Positions 16,516 through 24,932 of a DNA stretch of 64,000 nucleotides are shown here, piece by piece (position 1 is the first letter of the stretch; every line of letters starts with the position of its first letter). This DNA is from Arthrobacter sp. FW305-BF8. Its GTDB lineage: Bacteria; Actinomycetota; Actinomycetes; Actinomycetales; Micrococcaceae. The notes under the pieces were generated by a model. That model did not search any database, was not told the DNA's origin, and was given only the letters and a program-made list of their open reading frames with translations. A program made the position numbers and the translations under genes. The DNA lies in contig NZ_CP084561.1 in assembly GCF_021789315.1 (NCBI RefSeq), positions 3,782,001 to 3,846,000 of the forward strand, read 5' to 3'.

Positions 16516-18726
16516 CTACCCCCAGCCGCCGCCCATCCGGACGCGGCCACCGGAGGCGTCTGCGCCGTACAGCCAGAGGACCCCGTCGGCGTCGATGGCG
16601 AGGAGGTCGTTCCTGCCGTCGCCGCTGAAGTCGCCGCGTCCGGCCAGGGCGGACATGGTGCTCCAGCCAGCGCCCATCTGGATCCGCGGGAGCCAGCCGC
16701 TGCGGCCGTTGCCCCGGTAGAGCCACAGGTTTCCGCTGCTGTCACGGGCCACCAGGTCTGACTTCCCGTCGCCGCTCATGTCGCCGGGCCCAACGAGGGC
16801 GGTCATCACGTTCCAGCCGCCGCCCACCCGGACGCGGGTCAGCCAGCCGCCGTGCCCCTTCCCCGGGTACAGCCAAAGGGTTCCGCTGCTGTCCCGCGCC
16901 AGCAGGTCGGCCTTCCGGTCACTGTTCATGTCGCCGGATCCGACGACGGCCGTCATCACGTTCCAGCCACCGCCCATGCGGACGCGGGTCAGCCAGCCGC
17001 CGCGCCCGTTGCCCGGGTAGAGCCACAGCGTTCCGGCGGTATCCCTGGCCAGCACATCCGCCTTGCCGTCGCTGTTCATGTCGCCTGCTCCCGTCAGGGC
17101 CGTCATCACGTTCCAGCCGCCGCCCATGCGGACACGGGGCAGCCAGCCGCTCCGGCCGTTGCCGGGGTACAGCCACAGCGTGCCGCTGCTGTCCCTGGCC
17201 ACGGCGTCGGCCTTCCGGTCGCCGTTCAAGTCGCCGGTTGCCACGAGCAGGGTGATGCGGACGCGGTTCGGCAGCAGTGCGGCGGCGGCGTCCACCAGTC
17301 CGGCACCGCATCCCTGCGGGCAGCCTCCGGTGATGGGCCTGGCGGTGGCCTTCAGGCGGGCTTCGACGGCGGCCGGTGTCGCCGTCGGGCCCATCTGCGC
17401 CGCGAGCAGTGCGGCCACGCCGGCAACGTGCGGTGCCGCGAAGGAGGTGCCTTCAACCCAGTAGTAGTTGGTACCGGGCAGCGCTTCTGCCTGCTTGTCG
17501 CCGTCGTTTCCGGTGGAGAGGACGCCGTTGGGGAGACCGCTGTCGGGATCCTCGGCGGAGGTGGGCGTCATGTCGCCGCCGGGGGCGGTGATGTCCACGC
17601 CGGCGCCGAAGTTCGAGTAGGGCGCCAGTCCGCCGCCGTGTCCGCTGGCGGCAACGCTGATGACGTTCCGGCAGTTAGCGGGGGTGGACGTGGAGGCCTC
17701 CGCCATTTCGTTGCCTGCCGCCGCGACCACCACTGCTCCCCTGGCGGTGGCAATGTCGATGGCGTCCTGGAACGTCTGCGGGCACGCTTCCGTGCCGCCA
17801 AGGCTCAGGTTGATCACGCGCGCCGGATGAAGGTTGGCCGGCGCGTCAGTGACGGGGGCTCCGGATGCCCAGAGGATCGCGTCGGCGATGTCCGAGACCT
17901 GCCCGCCGCAGGGGCCGAGGACGCGCAGCGGAAGGATCTTTGCCTGGGGGGCGACGCCGGCGATGCCGGACGCATTTCCGGTTACCGCCGCGATGATCCC
18001 GGCCACGTGCGTGCCGTGCCACGAGGAAATCATTTCCGCCGAGCCCTCGCTGCACTGGCCGTTGTCTGACCAGTCGCCCATGTCGGTGGCGTCCGCATCC
18101 CGGGCATCGCCGTCGCGGGCGTCTTCGGGGCTGCTGATCATGTCGTAGCCCGGCAGGACGTTCGCGTCCAGGTCAGTATGGCTGGTGATGCCGGTGTCGA
18201 GGACGGCCACCACCTGGCCCGCGCCTTTGGTGACATCCCATGCCCCGGTGACCCTGATGCCGCCAATGTTCTGGGAGAGGTTCCACTGGTCAACGAAGGC
18301 TGGATCGTTAGGGTTGGAAGCCAGCGCGTGCAGCTTCACGTCCGGCTCGGCGTATGCCACCGCGGGATCGGCGCGCAGCGAGGCAAGCAGCTTCTCGGCG
18401 TCGCCGTCGCCCAGTTCCTTGCTGGTGCGCACCACGCGTGCTCCCCCGGCGGTGCCGCGGACGTCCTTGGCGGTTGCGCCGAGCTTGCCGGCGGCGCGGC
18501 TGAAAGACTGCGCGCGGAGCGCGGAGCCGGACCGGGCAGGGTCCTTGAACTTCACGATGAACTGGTCCGTGGGCGCGGTGGCCACTGACGGCCGGCGCGG
18601 GACGGACGGGAACGTGGTGTCGTCGGACGCCGAGGCGGCCGGGGCGATGAGGGCGGCCGCCACCAGGCTGGCGATGCCAGCGGACATGACAGCAGCAGAG
18701 AAACGTGTTCGGCGCGTAAGAGACAT
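16516..18726 (-). CDS. Secreted subtilisin-like (S8) protease with FG-GAP repeats
   Basis: 736 residues with a Sec signal peptide (SLVAAALIAPAASA). An inhibitor_I9-like propeptide (DQFIVKFKDPARS ... AYAEPDVKLHA) precedes the S8 domain. The triad is Asp in VVAVLDTGITSHTDLD, His in SWHGTHVAGIIAAVTG and Ser in VEGTSFAAPHVAGVAALLAA. After GLVDAAAALLPNR, the C-terminal ~230 residues are about five VCBS/FG-GAP units of roughly 48 residues (GDMNSDGKADVLARDTAG, LWLYPGNGR), with Asp-rich calcium-binding loops. The same module ends two other secreted proteins in this window. Start at 18726, with AGGATGG upstream. Confidence 0.9.
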   Translation of the reverse strand: MSLTRRTRFSAAVMSAGIASLVAAALIAPAASASDDTTFPSVPRRPSVATAPTDQFIVKFKDPARSGSALRAQSFSRAAGKLGATAKDVRGTAGGARVVRTSKELGDGDAEKLLASLRADPAVAYAEPDVKLHALASNPNDPAFVDQWNLSQNIGGIRVTGAWDVTKGAGQVVAVLDTGITSHTDLDANVLPGYDMISSPEDARDGDARDADATDMGDWSDNGQCSEGSAEMISSWHGTHVAGIIAAVTGNASGIAGVAPQAKILPLRVLGPCGGQVSDIADAILWASGAPVTDAPANLHPARVINLSLGGTEACPQTFQDAIDIATARGAVVVAAAGNEMAEASTSTPANCRNVISVAASGHGGGLAPYSNFGAGVDITAPGGDMTPTSAEDPDSGLPNGVLSTGNDGDKQAEALPGTNYYWVEGTSFAAPHVAGVAALLAAQMGPTATPAAVEARLKATARPITGGCPQGCGAGLVDAAAALLPNRVRITLLVATGDLNGDRKADAVARDSSGTLWLYPGNGRSGWLPRVRMGGGWNVMTALTGAGDMNSDGKADVLARDTAGTLWLYPGNGRGGWLTRVRMGGGWNVMTAVVGSGDMNSDRKADLLARDSSGTLWLYPGKGHGGWLTRVRVGGGWNVMTALVGPGDMSGDGKSDLVARDSSGNLWLYRGNGRSGWLPRIQMGAGWSTMSALAGRGDFSGDGRNDLLAIDADGVLWLYGADASGGRVRMGGGWG

Positions 18727-18931
18727 CGAGACCATCCTGTGCGGCGCCGCTCGGCCGCTGGTGCCGGGACGCAGTTATGTGGCGCGGCCCCCGCCGCGTT
18801 CAGGACGAGTCTAGCGGGGGGCGGGCTTGGTGGGCATCACGTGACCGCGCCCCGCGCCGCCACCAGTCGTGATGGCGGCGCGTCAGTGGAAGGCGAGTCA
18901 GTGCAAGAGGCAGATCAGTGACTGGTGCAGG

Positions 18932-20689
18932 TCAGTGGCTGCCGATGAGGTACGCTCCCCAGCCGGTACCGAGCGTCCGCGGGGCAGCCCAGGCGGACGT
19001 GTTCGCCTGGTAGTACACCAACGTTCCGGCCTTGGTGCGCGCCAAAAGGCCCTGGGTCCCGGCCCCTCCTAGCCCGCGCGCCACCGTGAGGGAGGTGAAG
19101 CCCTGCCAGCTGGCTCCGATGACCGGGCGGTTCTCCGCGAGAAACGAACCTCGGCCGTTGGTGCGGTAGAGCAGCAGCTGGCTGGCCGCGTTCCGCGCCA
19201 CGATGTCCGTGGCACCGTCCCGGTTCCAGTCGAGCAGGCTGATGTCCAGCTTCTGCCAGCCCGCGCTGATCTGGACGCCCGCGCTGGGCGCTTTCCCGGA
19301 CGTGTTGGCGTAGTGGTAGAGCCTGCCGGTGGCCACGTGCTTGGCCACGATCGAGGGGTACTTGTCGGCAACCCGCCAAGGGCCGACGTCGATGGTGTAG
19401 TTCTGCCAGCCGCCCCCGCCGATCGCCTCCCTGGCGAAGCCGCCGCCGCGGAGGGCCCTATACAGGTGAAGTTGCCCGGCTTTGGTCTTGCCGAGGATGT
19501 CGAAGTAGCCGTCGCGGTTCCAGTCCGTCACGTGAATGTCGCTGAAGATGCCCCAGCCGGTGCCGATTCTGGTCCGGGCTGCCTTCAGGTTCCCGTAGTT
19601 CCACAGGGTGCCTGCTGAATCAATGGCGAGCACGCTGTCCTGCGACTTGATCGTGGGGGTTGCGGGCGGGGCCGCCGGCGGCGGTGTGGGGACCGCCGGA
19701 GCCGGAGTGGGGTCCGGGGTGCTCGGGCCGGCTACGGTGGCGTCGACCAGCTTCACCGTGTACGTGTGCTCGAGGGGCTTTCCGTCCCGCACCATGCCGG
19801 TGACCTTGACCGTGTAGTTCGTTTCATTGGCGCCGCTGGGCACCTGCACCTGCGGGACGTCGAAGACCACGGTGTTCGGGCCGTAGCCGTTCGCGGCGTG
19901 GTACGTGGTGGCCAACAGGTCCGTCCCGGCAGCATTCCTGACCGTGACAGCGGCTTTGGAAAAATCGACGCCGCGGGCGGAGGACAGCGACCAGCGACCC
20001 GGCGGCAGCAGCTGGGCCGGGAAGTAGCCGGCATTCGGGAAGGCGATGAAGTCTGGGTTGGCCCGCGCCGTGCTGGTTCCGCCGCCGATGACGTTGACGG
20101 CGTTGAACATGCTGGTGGTCCCGATGCCCATGGTGGTGGTGGCCGGGTTCAGGAGCCAGCGGCGGTGCCCCACGTCCGCGTTGCCGGAACCCTCGTCGTC
20201 CATGTATCCGCTGAGGACCGTGGCCATGGAGGGGATCCTGGGGTAGCTGTAGTGCAGGTTCGACGTGTTGGCACCGGCCTGGCCCTGCGCCGTGAAGCAC
20301 TTCCAGTCGCTGGTGGGATAGTGGCTCAGCGTGCCTTGGGCATGCATCATCAGTGCCGCGGCCTGCGCCTTGGCGTTCTGCGCAGCGGTGAGTACGATGC
20401 TGTCCAGTCCCGCCAGGCCCCGGAAGAAGTTGATCGCCGCCGTTCCGCTGGCCAGCGAGTTCGGCGACTGGGTCCCCGCATTGCAGCCGGCCACCGACCC
20501 CGTCCAGTTGATGTCCTCCGCTTGGGAGGGCAGGTAGCGCGACTTGTATGCAGCCACCACGGCATCGCGCGACTGCGTGTTGATGGCGTTGCGCGTCTCC
20601 GCCGCCTGGGACGGTGCGGCCATTCCGCCAGAAATAATGCCCGCCGCAATCAGCACCGAGGCGAGCCGAGGCATAACCAAGTTATTCAT
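18932..20689 (-). CDS. Secreted CAP/SCP-domain protein with FG-GAP repeats
   Basis: 585 residues from an ATG behind GGGGGGAACAA. Signal peptide ends near GGMAAPSQAAET. The CAP (cysteine-rich secretory/antigen 5/PR-1) domain covers residues ~25-180, with SHYPTSDWKCF and GNADVGHRRWLLNP as landmarks. An extended domain and a Pro-rich linker (PDPTPAPAVPTPPPAAPPAT) lead to C-terminal FG-GAP repeats (LAIDSAGTLWNYGNLKAA, DWNRDGYFDILGKTKAG). Bacterial CAP proteins are secreted and often act at the wall or on lipids; the exact role is not known. Same strand as, and upstream of, the S8 protease, about 200 bases away. Confidence 0.85.
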   Translation of the reverse strand: MNNLVMPRLASVLIAAGIISGGMAAPSQAAETRNAINTQSRDAVVAAYKSRYLPSQAEDINWTGSVAGCNAGTQSPNSLASGTAAINFFRGLAGLDSIVLTAAQNAKAQAAALMMHAQGTLSHYPTSDWKCFTAQGQAGANTSNLHYSYPRIPSMATVLSGYMDDEGSGNADVGHRRWLLNPATTTMGIGTTSMFNAVNVIGGGTSTARANPDFIAFPNAGYFPAQLLPPGRWSLSSARGVDFSKAAVTVRNAAGTDLLATTYHAANGYGPNTVVFDVPQVQVPSGANETNYTVKVTGMVRDGKPLEHTYTVKLVDATVAGPSTPDPTPAPAVPTPPPAAPPATPTIKSQDSVLAIDSAGTLWNYGNLKAARTRIGTGWGIFSDIHVTDWNRDGYFDILGKTKAGQLHLYRALRGGGFAREAIGGGGWQNYTIDVGPWRVADKYPSIVAKHVATGRLYHYANTSGKAPSAGVQISAGWQKLDISLLDWNRDGATDIVARNAASQLLLYRTNGRGSFLAENRPVIGASWQGFTSLTVARGLGGAGTQGLLARTKAGTLVYYQANTSAWAAPRTLGTGWGAYLIGSH

Positions 20690-20831
20690 TTGTTCCCCCC
20701 ACGGGTCCCCCAACAGCAAAGTGAATTCAAACGTAACAGCGGATTTCACCCGGGCCGGAGGACTTGCGTCAATCCTTCGGCAACACTGTGGTGGCAGGTG
20801 CCGTCGCCGGGCCAGCCACCCCAAGCTGACG

Positions 20832-21160
20832 CTACTTGGCCATCAGCTCCCGCTCGGGCTCGCGTGTATCCGCCACGGCGCCGCCGCGCGCTCGGCCAGG
20901 CCCGCCGCGCGCTCGGCCAGGCCCTCCGGTTCGAGTTCCCGGGCTGTCCGCAGCACCAGCTCGTGGACCAGGTAGAGCGCGAATGACCAGTCGCCCAGTT
21001 TCACCATGGCAGGTGAACTGGCGAAGGTGGCGCGGCCCCCGCAGCGGTCACGGTCAGCGTAGGCCGCAATCAGGAGGGCGAAACCCGGGATGCAGAGCGG
21101 CGCCCGCCAACGGCCCAGCCGTATGCCGTGGCGCGACGCCGTCGACCACCTTGTACAGCG
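20832..21160 (-). pseudogene. Decayed C-terminal fragment of an acyltransferase-3 gene
   Basis: Base for base this stretch follows the 3' part of the intact acyltransferase gene at 23759-24856. Shared runs include the segments coding for YLVHELVL and KLGEWSFALY and the region around GRPTF. Indels interrupt the frame, the piece coding for residues between the last helices is missing, and a 20-base unit is tandemly duplicated at about 20881-20920. No start or full domain remains. It lies just past the end of the SipW/TasA-like operon, so an acyltransferase gene may once have flanked both sides. Confidence 0.75.
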
Positions 21161-21165
21161 CTGGG

Positions 21166-21663
21166 TTAGGCCAGAGGTGAGATGCAGGTGACTTTGTTGC
21201 TGTTGTTGCCTTGTTCGAGTTGCACGACTGCGGTGGCGGTGGTCTCAGTCTGGTCTGAGTAGGTGGCAGTTACCCTGATAGTGAGCTGCGAAGTGGACCT
21301 GTTGGCGACGATCATCGGTGAGGTCATGGTCAACGCCACGCTGCTAACGGTGCCCAGGGTCACCGAGTCGGTATACGAGGGGCCGTAGGTTCCGTTGGTC
21401 TGGAGCGCAGAATAAGTCAGGGAGGCTGGGGCCCTCGTGCCGGTGGCGCGCAGGGTCGCAGTAGTTTTGTTGCTGTCATTGCTACAGACAAACCCCGAGA
21501 AGGCGGGTGCCGGCCACGTCGCCGCCGCGGTCACGGTCATCGTGGCTTTCGCGCTTTGTTGCCACAGGGCAGACGCAGCCGTGCCTCCGAGCCCCAGCAT
21601 GACGGTGAGGACGAATACGCAGACAGCCACTGCTGCCCCTGGCAGATTCCGGAAGCGAAGCAT
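21166..21663 (-). CDS. SipW-dependent-type secreted protein, third substrate
   Basis: 165 residues. N-terminal hydrophobic segment VAVCVFVLTVMLGLGGTAAS followed by ALWQQSA, similar to the ALWNATT/ANWNASA cleavage regions of the two other proteins in this operon. The rest is a Thr/Ser/Ala-rich beta-type sequence with two cysteines (FVCSND, VTCISPLA). The stop codon of the signal peptidase directly abuts its ATG. Probably a minor fibre or anchoring subunit; this is inferred from position and signal type. Confidence 0.65.
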   Translation of the reverse strand: MLRFRNLPGAAVAVCVFVLTVMLGLGGTAASALWQQSAKATMTVTAAATWPAPAFSGFVCSNDSNKTTATLRATGTRAPASLTYSALQTNGTYGPSYTDSVTLGTVSSVALTMTSPMIVANRSTSQLTIRVTATYSDQTETTATAVVQLEQGNNSNKVTCISPLA

Positions 21664-22266
21664 CTATTCCACCTCGGCTGGAGTCGCACGGTTCCGTGAC
21701 CGGCGGAGGGATTTAAAGACCGTGAAGGCCCCGTACCCGATCAGACCGACGGCGGCCACGATGGTCCAGGTGCCCCGGTCCGAGTTGCCCAGGGCGTTGG
21801 CCACGTAGCCCACGTACGGGACAGCGTAGAAGAGCTTGCCCTTGACTTGGATGGCACGGACTGACTCCGGATCGTTGGCGCCGTTGTTGTCGCCCTTGGT
21901 GATCAGGGTCTTTTCACCCTGCTGGGTGGCACCGAATCCAACAATGCGGTGGGTCTCCACGTCCGGACGGCCGGAGTACAGCTGAAAGGTAATGACATCG
22001 CCGTATTTCAGCTCGTCGAATGGCGCCGGCTTCATCACCATGAACGTCCCCGGCGGGAACTTCTGCACCATGGACTTGGTGAGGATAGTGTAGGTCTGCG
22101 ATCCGGTTGCCACCGGGATCACAATCAGCACCACCGCTGCAAACGAGGCAATGAGCATCGCGGACATGCTGGCAATGCGTCCGACGGCGGACCACGGACC
22201 ACCGCCCTTGCCCTTGCTATCCGTAGGTTCCGAAAGTTCCGGACGCGCGGTCAGGTCAGCAATCAC
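21664..22266 (-). CDS. sipW: Signal peptidase I of SipW (ER) type
   Basis: 200 residues with membrane helices at both ends (SMLIASFAAVVLIVIPVAT; TIVAAVGLIGYGAFTVF). The catalytic Ser lies in YTILTKSMVQKFPPGT. The second catalytic residue is His (VETHRIVGF) rather than Lys, the mark of SipW/ER-type enzymes. Box E is LITKGDNNGANDPE. SipW processes TasA-like biofilm fibre proteins in Bacillus; here it is encoded between three proteins with matching unusual signal peptides. Overlaps the upstream gene by 11 bases. Confidence 0.9.
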   Translation of the reverse strand: MIADLTARPELSEPTDSKGKGGGPWSAVGRIASMSAMLIASFAAVVLIVIPVATGSQTYTILTKSMVQKFPPGTFMVMKPAPFDELKYGDVITFQLYSGRPDVETHRIVGFGATQQGEKTLITKGDNNGANDPESVRAIQVKGKLFYAVPYVGYVANALGNSDRGTWTIVAAVGLIGYGAFTVFKSLRRSRNRATPAEVE

Positions 22267-22864
22267 CGGGCACCCCGCACTGACGGGCGGTGAGCGTCAG
22301 GGAGATGTTCACAGCTTGTCCTTTCACAGATGCCGGGGGGTTCGAATTAAGTGTGACCTGGAAACAGAGGACCGTGGACCCGCCCTTTGGAACGGTGGGA
22401 GATACAAGTCCGGAAACTCCCAGGACCGTGTAGCCGGTGGTGGTGCTGCAGTCTGCCGCAGAGGTGCCGCGTTTGGCGTTGACGGTGACATTGAGTGCCA
22501 GGCTTCCGTCTCCCGTACTGGTCACTGTTTCCTTAGTTGCGGTGATTACCGTATTAAAAGACCCGCCGGCGTTGGTGTTGTTGGTGACCACCACTCCCCC
22601 GTACGCCGAGTCGCCTGGCAGAAATGTGCCGGTGGGGGTGATGGCCAGGTTGGCGGAGGTACCGTTGGCCAGCGTCATGTTCGTGGTGGTCTGGCTGTTC
22701 GGCGTTGCGGTCATCTTTACATCGAACGATGCCGAGGAGACAGTTCCGGGGGTCGTTGAGGTGGTCGCGTTCCAGAGGGCGTAACTCCCCTGCACGGTCA
22801 GGAGGCCCAGGACCACTGCTGCGGCGATCAGTGCCGCGGCCTGCAGTGAGCGCCTGATGCGCAT
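22256..22864 (-). CDS. SipW-dependent TasA/camelysin-like secreted protein
   Basis: 202 residues. Signal segment AAALIAAAVVLGLLTVQGSY then ALWNATTSTTPGTVSSASFD, the alternate-type signal peptide pattern of SipW substrates (small residue, then a W/N-rich start of the mature chain and a short lead to a beta-sandwich). The body is Thr/Asn/Gly-rich with LPGDSAYGGVVVTNNTNAGG, a TasA/CalY hallmark (L-x-P-G-D). Two C-terminal cysteines. Likely an extracellular fibre subunit. Confidence 0.8.
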   Translation of the reverse strand: MRIRRSLQAAALIAAAVVLGLLTVQGSYALWNATTSTTPGTVSSASFDVKMTATPNSQTTTNMTLANGTSANLAITPTGTFLPGDSAYGGVVVTNNTNAGGSFNTVITATKETVTSTGDGSLALNVTVNAKRGTSAADCSTTTGYTVLGVSGLVSPTVPKGGSTVLCFQVTLNSNPPASVKGQAVNISLTLTARQCGVPGDC

Positions 22865-22934
22865 GCGTTTCCTCCTGGTCCTGGTTCCGATCGTCAGCGG
22901 GCGGGTGGCCGTTCAGCGACCCGCCGGCGCCGGA

Positions 22935-23486
22935 CTAGGACAGCCCGTCGTTGGCGGAGTTCACCTGCGTGAGGGTGAAGCCGACCGTGTTGAACTTGTA
23001 GGTCGCCCCCACGTCAATCCGGTCAGCGGTGTTGGCGCTGAATTCAAACGTTACGGTAGCGGTGACCGTTTGGGTATTAGTCGAGGCGACGAGAGGGTTC
23101 ACCACAGCCGCGGTGCCGACCTTCAGGCTCACGGGGGACACAGTGACGTTCGTGCCGGTGAAGCCGTTGTTCGGGTTGTTCACCCCGCTGGTCTCGATCT
23201 TCGCTGCCATCTTGTTGCCGTGAAGCGTCACCTTCAAATCCTGTGTGAAGGTCAGCTTGTCGCCAGGCACCACTGTGTAGTTGGCGATGTTGGCGATGGT
23301 CACGCCGTTACGGTCCGTCCACGTCCCTGCGGCGACGTTTTCGACGTTCAGGTCACCGGCAACGATCGTGCCCGGAGTGGTGGATGCCGAAGCATTCCAG
23401 TTGGCCAGGGTTCCGCCGCCGCCCAGCAACAGTGCTGCGCCAACGGCGATAGCTGCGGTTCCCTTGATCAGAGTGCTGTTCTTCAT
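22935..23486 (-). CDS. SipW-dependent alternate-type signal peptide protein (major fibre candidate)
   Basis: 183 residues starting MKNSTLIKGTAAIAVGAALL behind GAGGGGACACATC. The signal region continues LGGGGTLANWNASASTTPGT, and the mature part carries VVPGDKLTFTQDLKVTLHGN, again the TasA-type P-G-D strand. First gene of the four-gene operon (23486 to 21166), with a 270-base AT-richer leader upstream, so it is likely the most expressed and the main structural subunit. No cysteines are seen in the mature chain. Confidence 0.82.
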   Translation of the reverse strand: MKNSTLIKGTAAIAVGAALLLGGGGTLANWNASASTTPGTIVAGDLNVENVAAGTWTDRNGVTIANIANYTVVPGDKLTFTQDLKVTLHGNKMAAKIETSGVNNPNNGFTGTNVTVSPVSLKVGTAAVVNPLVASTNTQTVTATVTFEFSANTADRIDVGATYKFNTVGFTLTQVNSANDGLS

Positions 23487-23717
23487 GATGTGTCCCCTCA
23501 GACTTTGGTGTGGCTTGGAAGTTGTCTTGCTGGAACAACAATGCGATGCGAGTCTCAGGAACAAAGGGTGTAAAGAATCAAGGATTGCTCAACTTATTTG
23601 AACTTCAACTGTTGGCTTGGGCGCCCCTAGACAAAGCGTTGGCGCCTTGCCCGATGCACCAGGCTGGTCAGTCAGCCGCGCCGTGACGCGGCCTTCCCAT
23701 ACCCCCGACTGAAACTG

Positions 23718-23733
23718 AGGTTTCTAGAAACCT
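23718..23733. promoter_or_regulatory. Perfect 16-bp palindrome between surface operons
   Basis: aggtttctagaaacct reads the same on both strands. It lies 26 bases past the stop of the acyltransferase gene and 232 bases before the fibre operon start. Its length and symmetry suit a dimeric repressor site; the arms are too short for a good terminator. Function inferred only. Confidence 0.4.
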
Positions 23734-23758
23734 ACTTGGGTCTGGTGTCTCGGCGGCG

Positions 23759-24856
23759 CTACTTGGCCACCAGGCTCTTCTCTGGCTCGGGGGTATCCGC
23801 CGCTGGGCCGCGACTCGCGCCCCGGCTCCGCAGCCGGGCCTCAATGGGACGCTCGACGAACGTGTAGGCGGCGCCGGCCAACGGGATGGACAAGGCAATT
23901 CCGACGGCGGCGAGCGCGGCCCGCTGGGCGAGGTTCTCCGGGCCCAGTTCGAGTGCTGTCCGCAGCACGAGTTCGTGGACCAGGTAGAGCGCGAACGACC
24001 ACTCCCCCAGTTTCACCAGGGCCGGGGCACTGACAAAGGTGGGGCGGCCCCCGCAGCGGTCCCGGTCCGCAAAGGCCGCGATCAGGAGGGCGAAGCCCGG
24101 AATGCTGAGCGCTCCCGCCAGCGGCCCGGCGGTATGCCACGGCGCGATGCCGTCCACCGCTTCGAGCAGAAGGAAGGAACCAAGGGCCGCGGCAGTTCCG
24201 ACGCCCACGCCGACCCGGGGCTTCCAGCCCTTCCCCATGGCGATGGCCAGGCACACACCCACGGTGAACTCCGCAATCCTGAACGCCGGGAACGTGTAGA
24301 ACAGGGCACCCCAGTCGAAGCCGGGGGCGAACGCCAGCAGGACGGACACAAGAGCAACAGCGGCCGCGAAAACCGTGGCGCCGGCGCGGAAGAGCTTCCC
24401 CGGCTCGAGGCGTGCCAGCCGCACCGCCAGGAACGGGAACACCGCATAGAAGAACGCCTCGCAGGACAGCGACCAGGACACCCCGTTGTAGGCGTAGACC
24501 CAGTGCTGCTCGCCGAGCCAGCCCTGCACCAGAAGCAGCGAGGACAGCAGCTGGGGAACTGACTGGTCACCCTGGGTGACCAAAACGAGGACGACGGCGG
24601 CCGCCGTCGTAAGCGCGTGGAGCGGCCAGATCCTGGCGAACCTGCGCCAGTAGAACTGGCGCCTGGACGTGCTTGGATTCATGGACCAGGCGAGCACAAA
24701 CCCGGACAGCATGAAGAAGAACGTCACGCCGGTCTGCCCCATGGACACCAGCGGATACGCCTCCGGCACCAGCGTCACTGCCGCGTGGTACAAAACCACC
24801 AGCATGGCGGCGATGAACCGCAGTCCTGTCAGTGAATCCAGCCGGGTGCGTGAAAT
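23759..24856 (-). CDS. Acyltransferase-3 family membrane protein, probable ATT start
   Basis: About 365 residues with ten or so membrane helices. The family's conserved opening LDSLTGLRFIAAMLVVLYHA is in frame, but the only ATG (24805) lies after LDSLTGLRFIAA. Upstream, GGAGAGAAAGC is followed by ATT (24856), giving (M)SRTRLDSLTG; a stop codon lies about 40 bases further up and no ATG, GTG or TTG occurs between. Landmarks: MLSGFVLAWSMNP and LVHELVLRTALELG. Such enzymes O-acylate surface polysaccharides or lipids. A decayed copy lies at 20832-21160. Confidence 0.8.
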   Translation of the reverse strand: MSRTRLDSLTGLRFIAAMLVVLYHAAVTLVPEAYPLVSMGQTGVTFFFMLSGFVLAWSMNPSTSRRQFYWRRFARIWPLHALTTAAAVVLVLVTQGDQSVPQLLSSLLLVQGWLGEQHWVYAYNGVSWSLSCEAFFYAVFPFLAVRLARLEPGKLFRAGATVFAAAVALVSVLLAFAPGFDWGALFYTFPAFRIAEFTVGVCLAIAMGKGWKPRVGVGVGTAAALGSFLLLEAVDGIAPWHTAGPLAGALSIPGFALLIAAFADRDRCGGRPTFVSAPALVKLGEWSFALYLVHELVLRTALELGPENLAQRAALAAVGIALSIPLAGAAYTFVERPIEARLRSRGASRGPAADTPEPEKSLVAK

Positions 24857-24932
24857 GCTTTCTCTCCGATGTGCGACGGCAATAAACGGACCAGTTTACC
24901 GGCCGGCCACATGTTGCCTCCAATCGGGTCCG

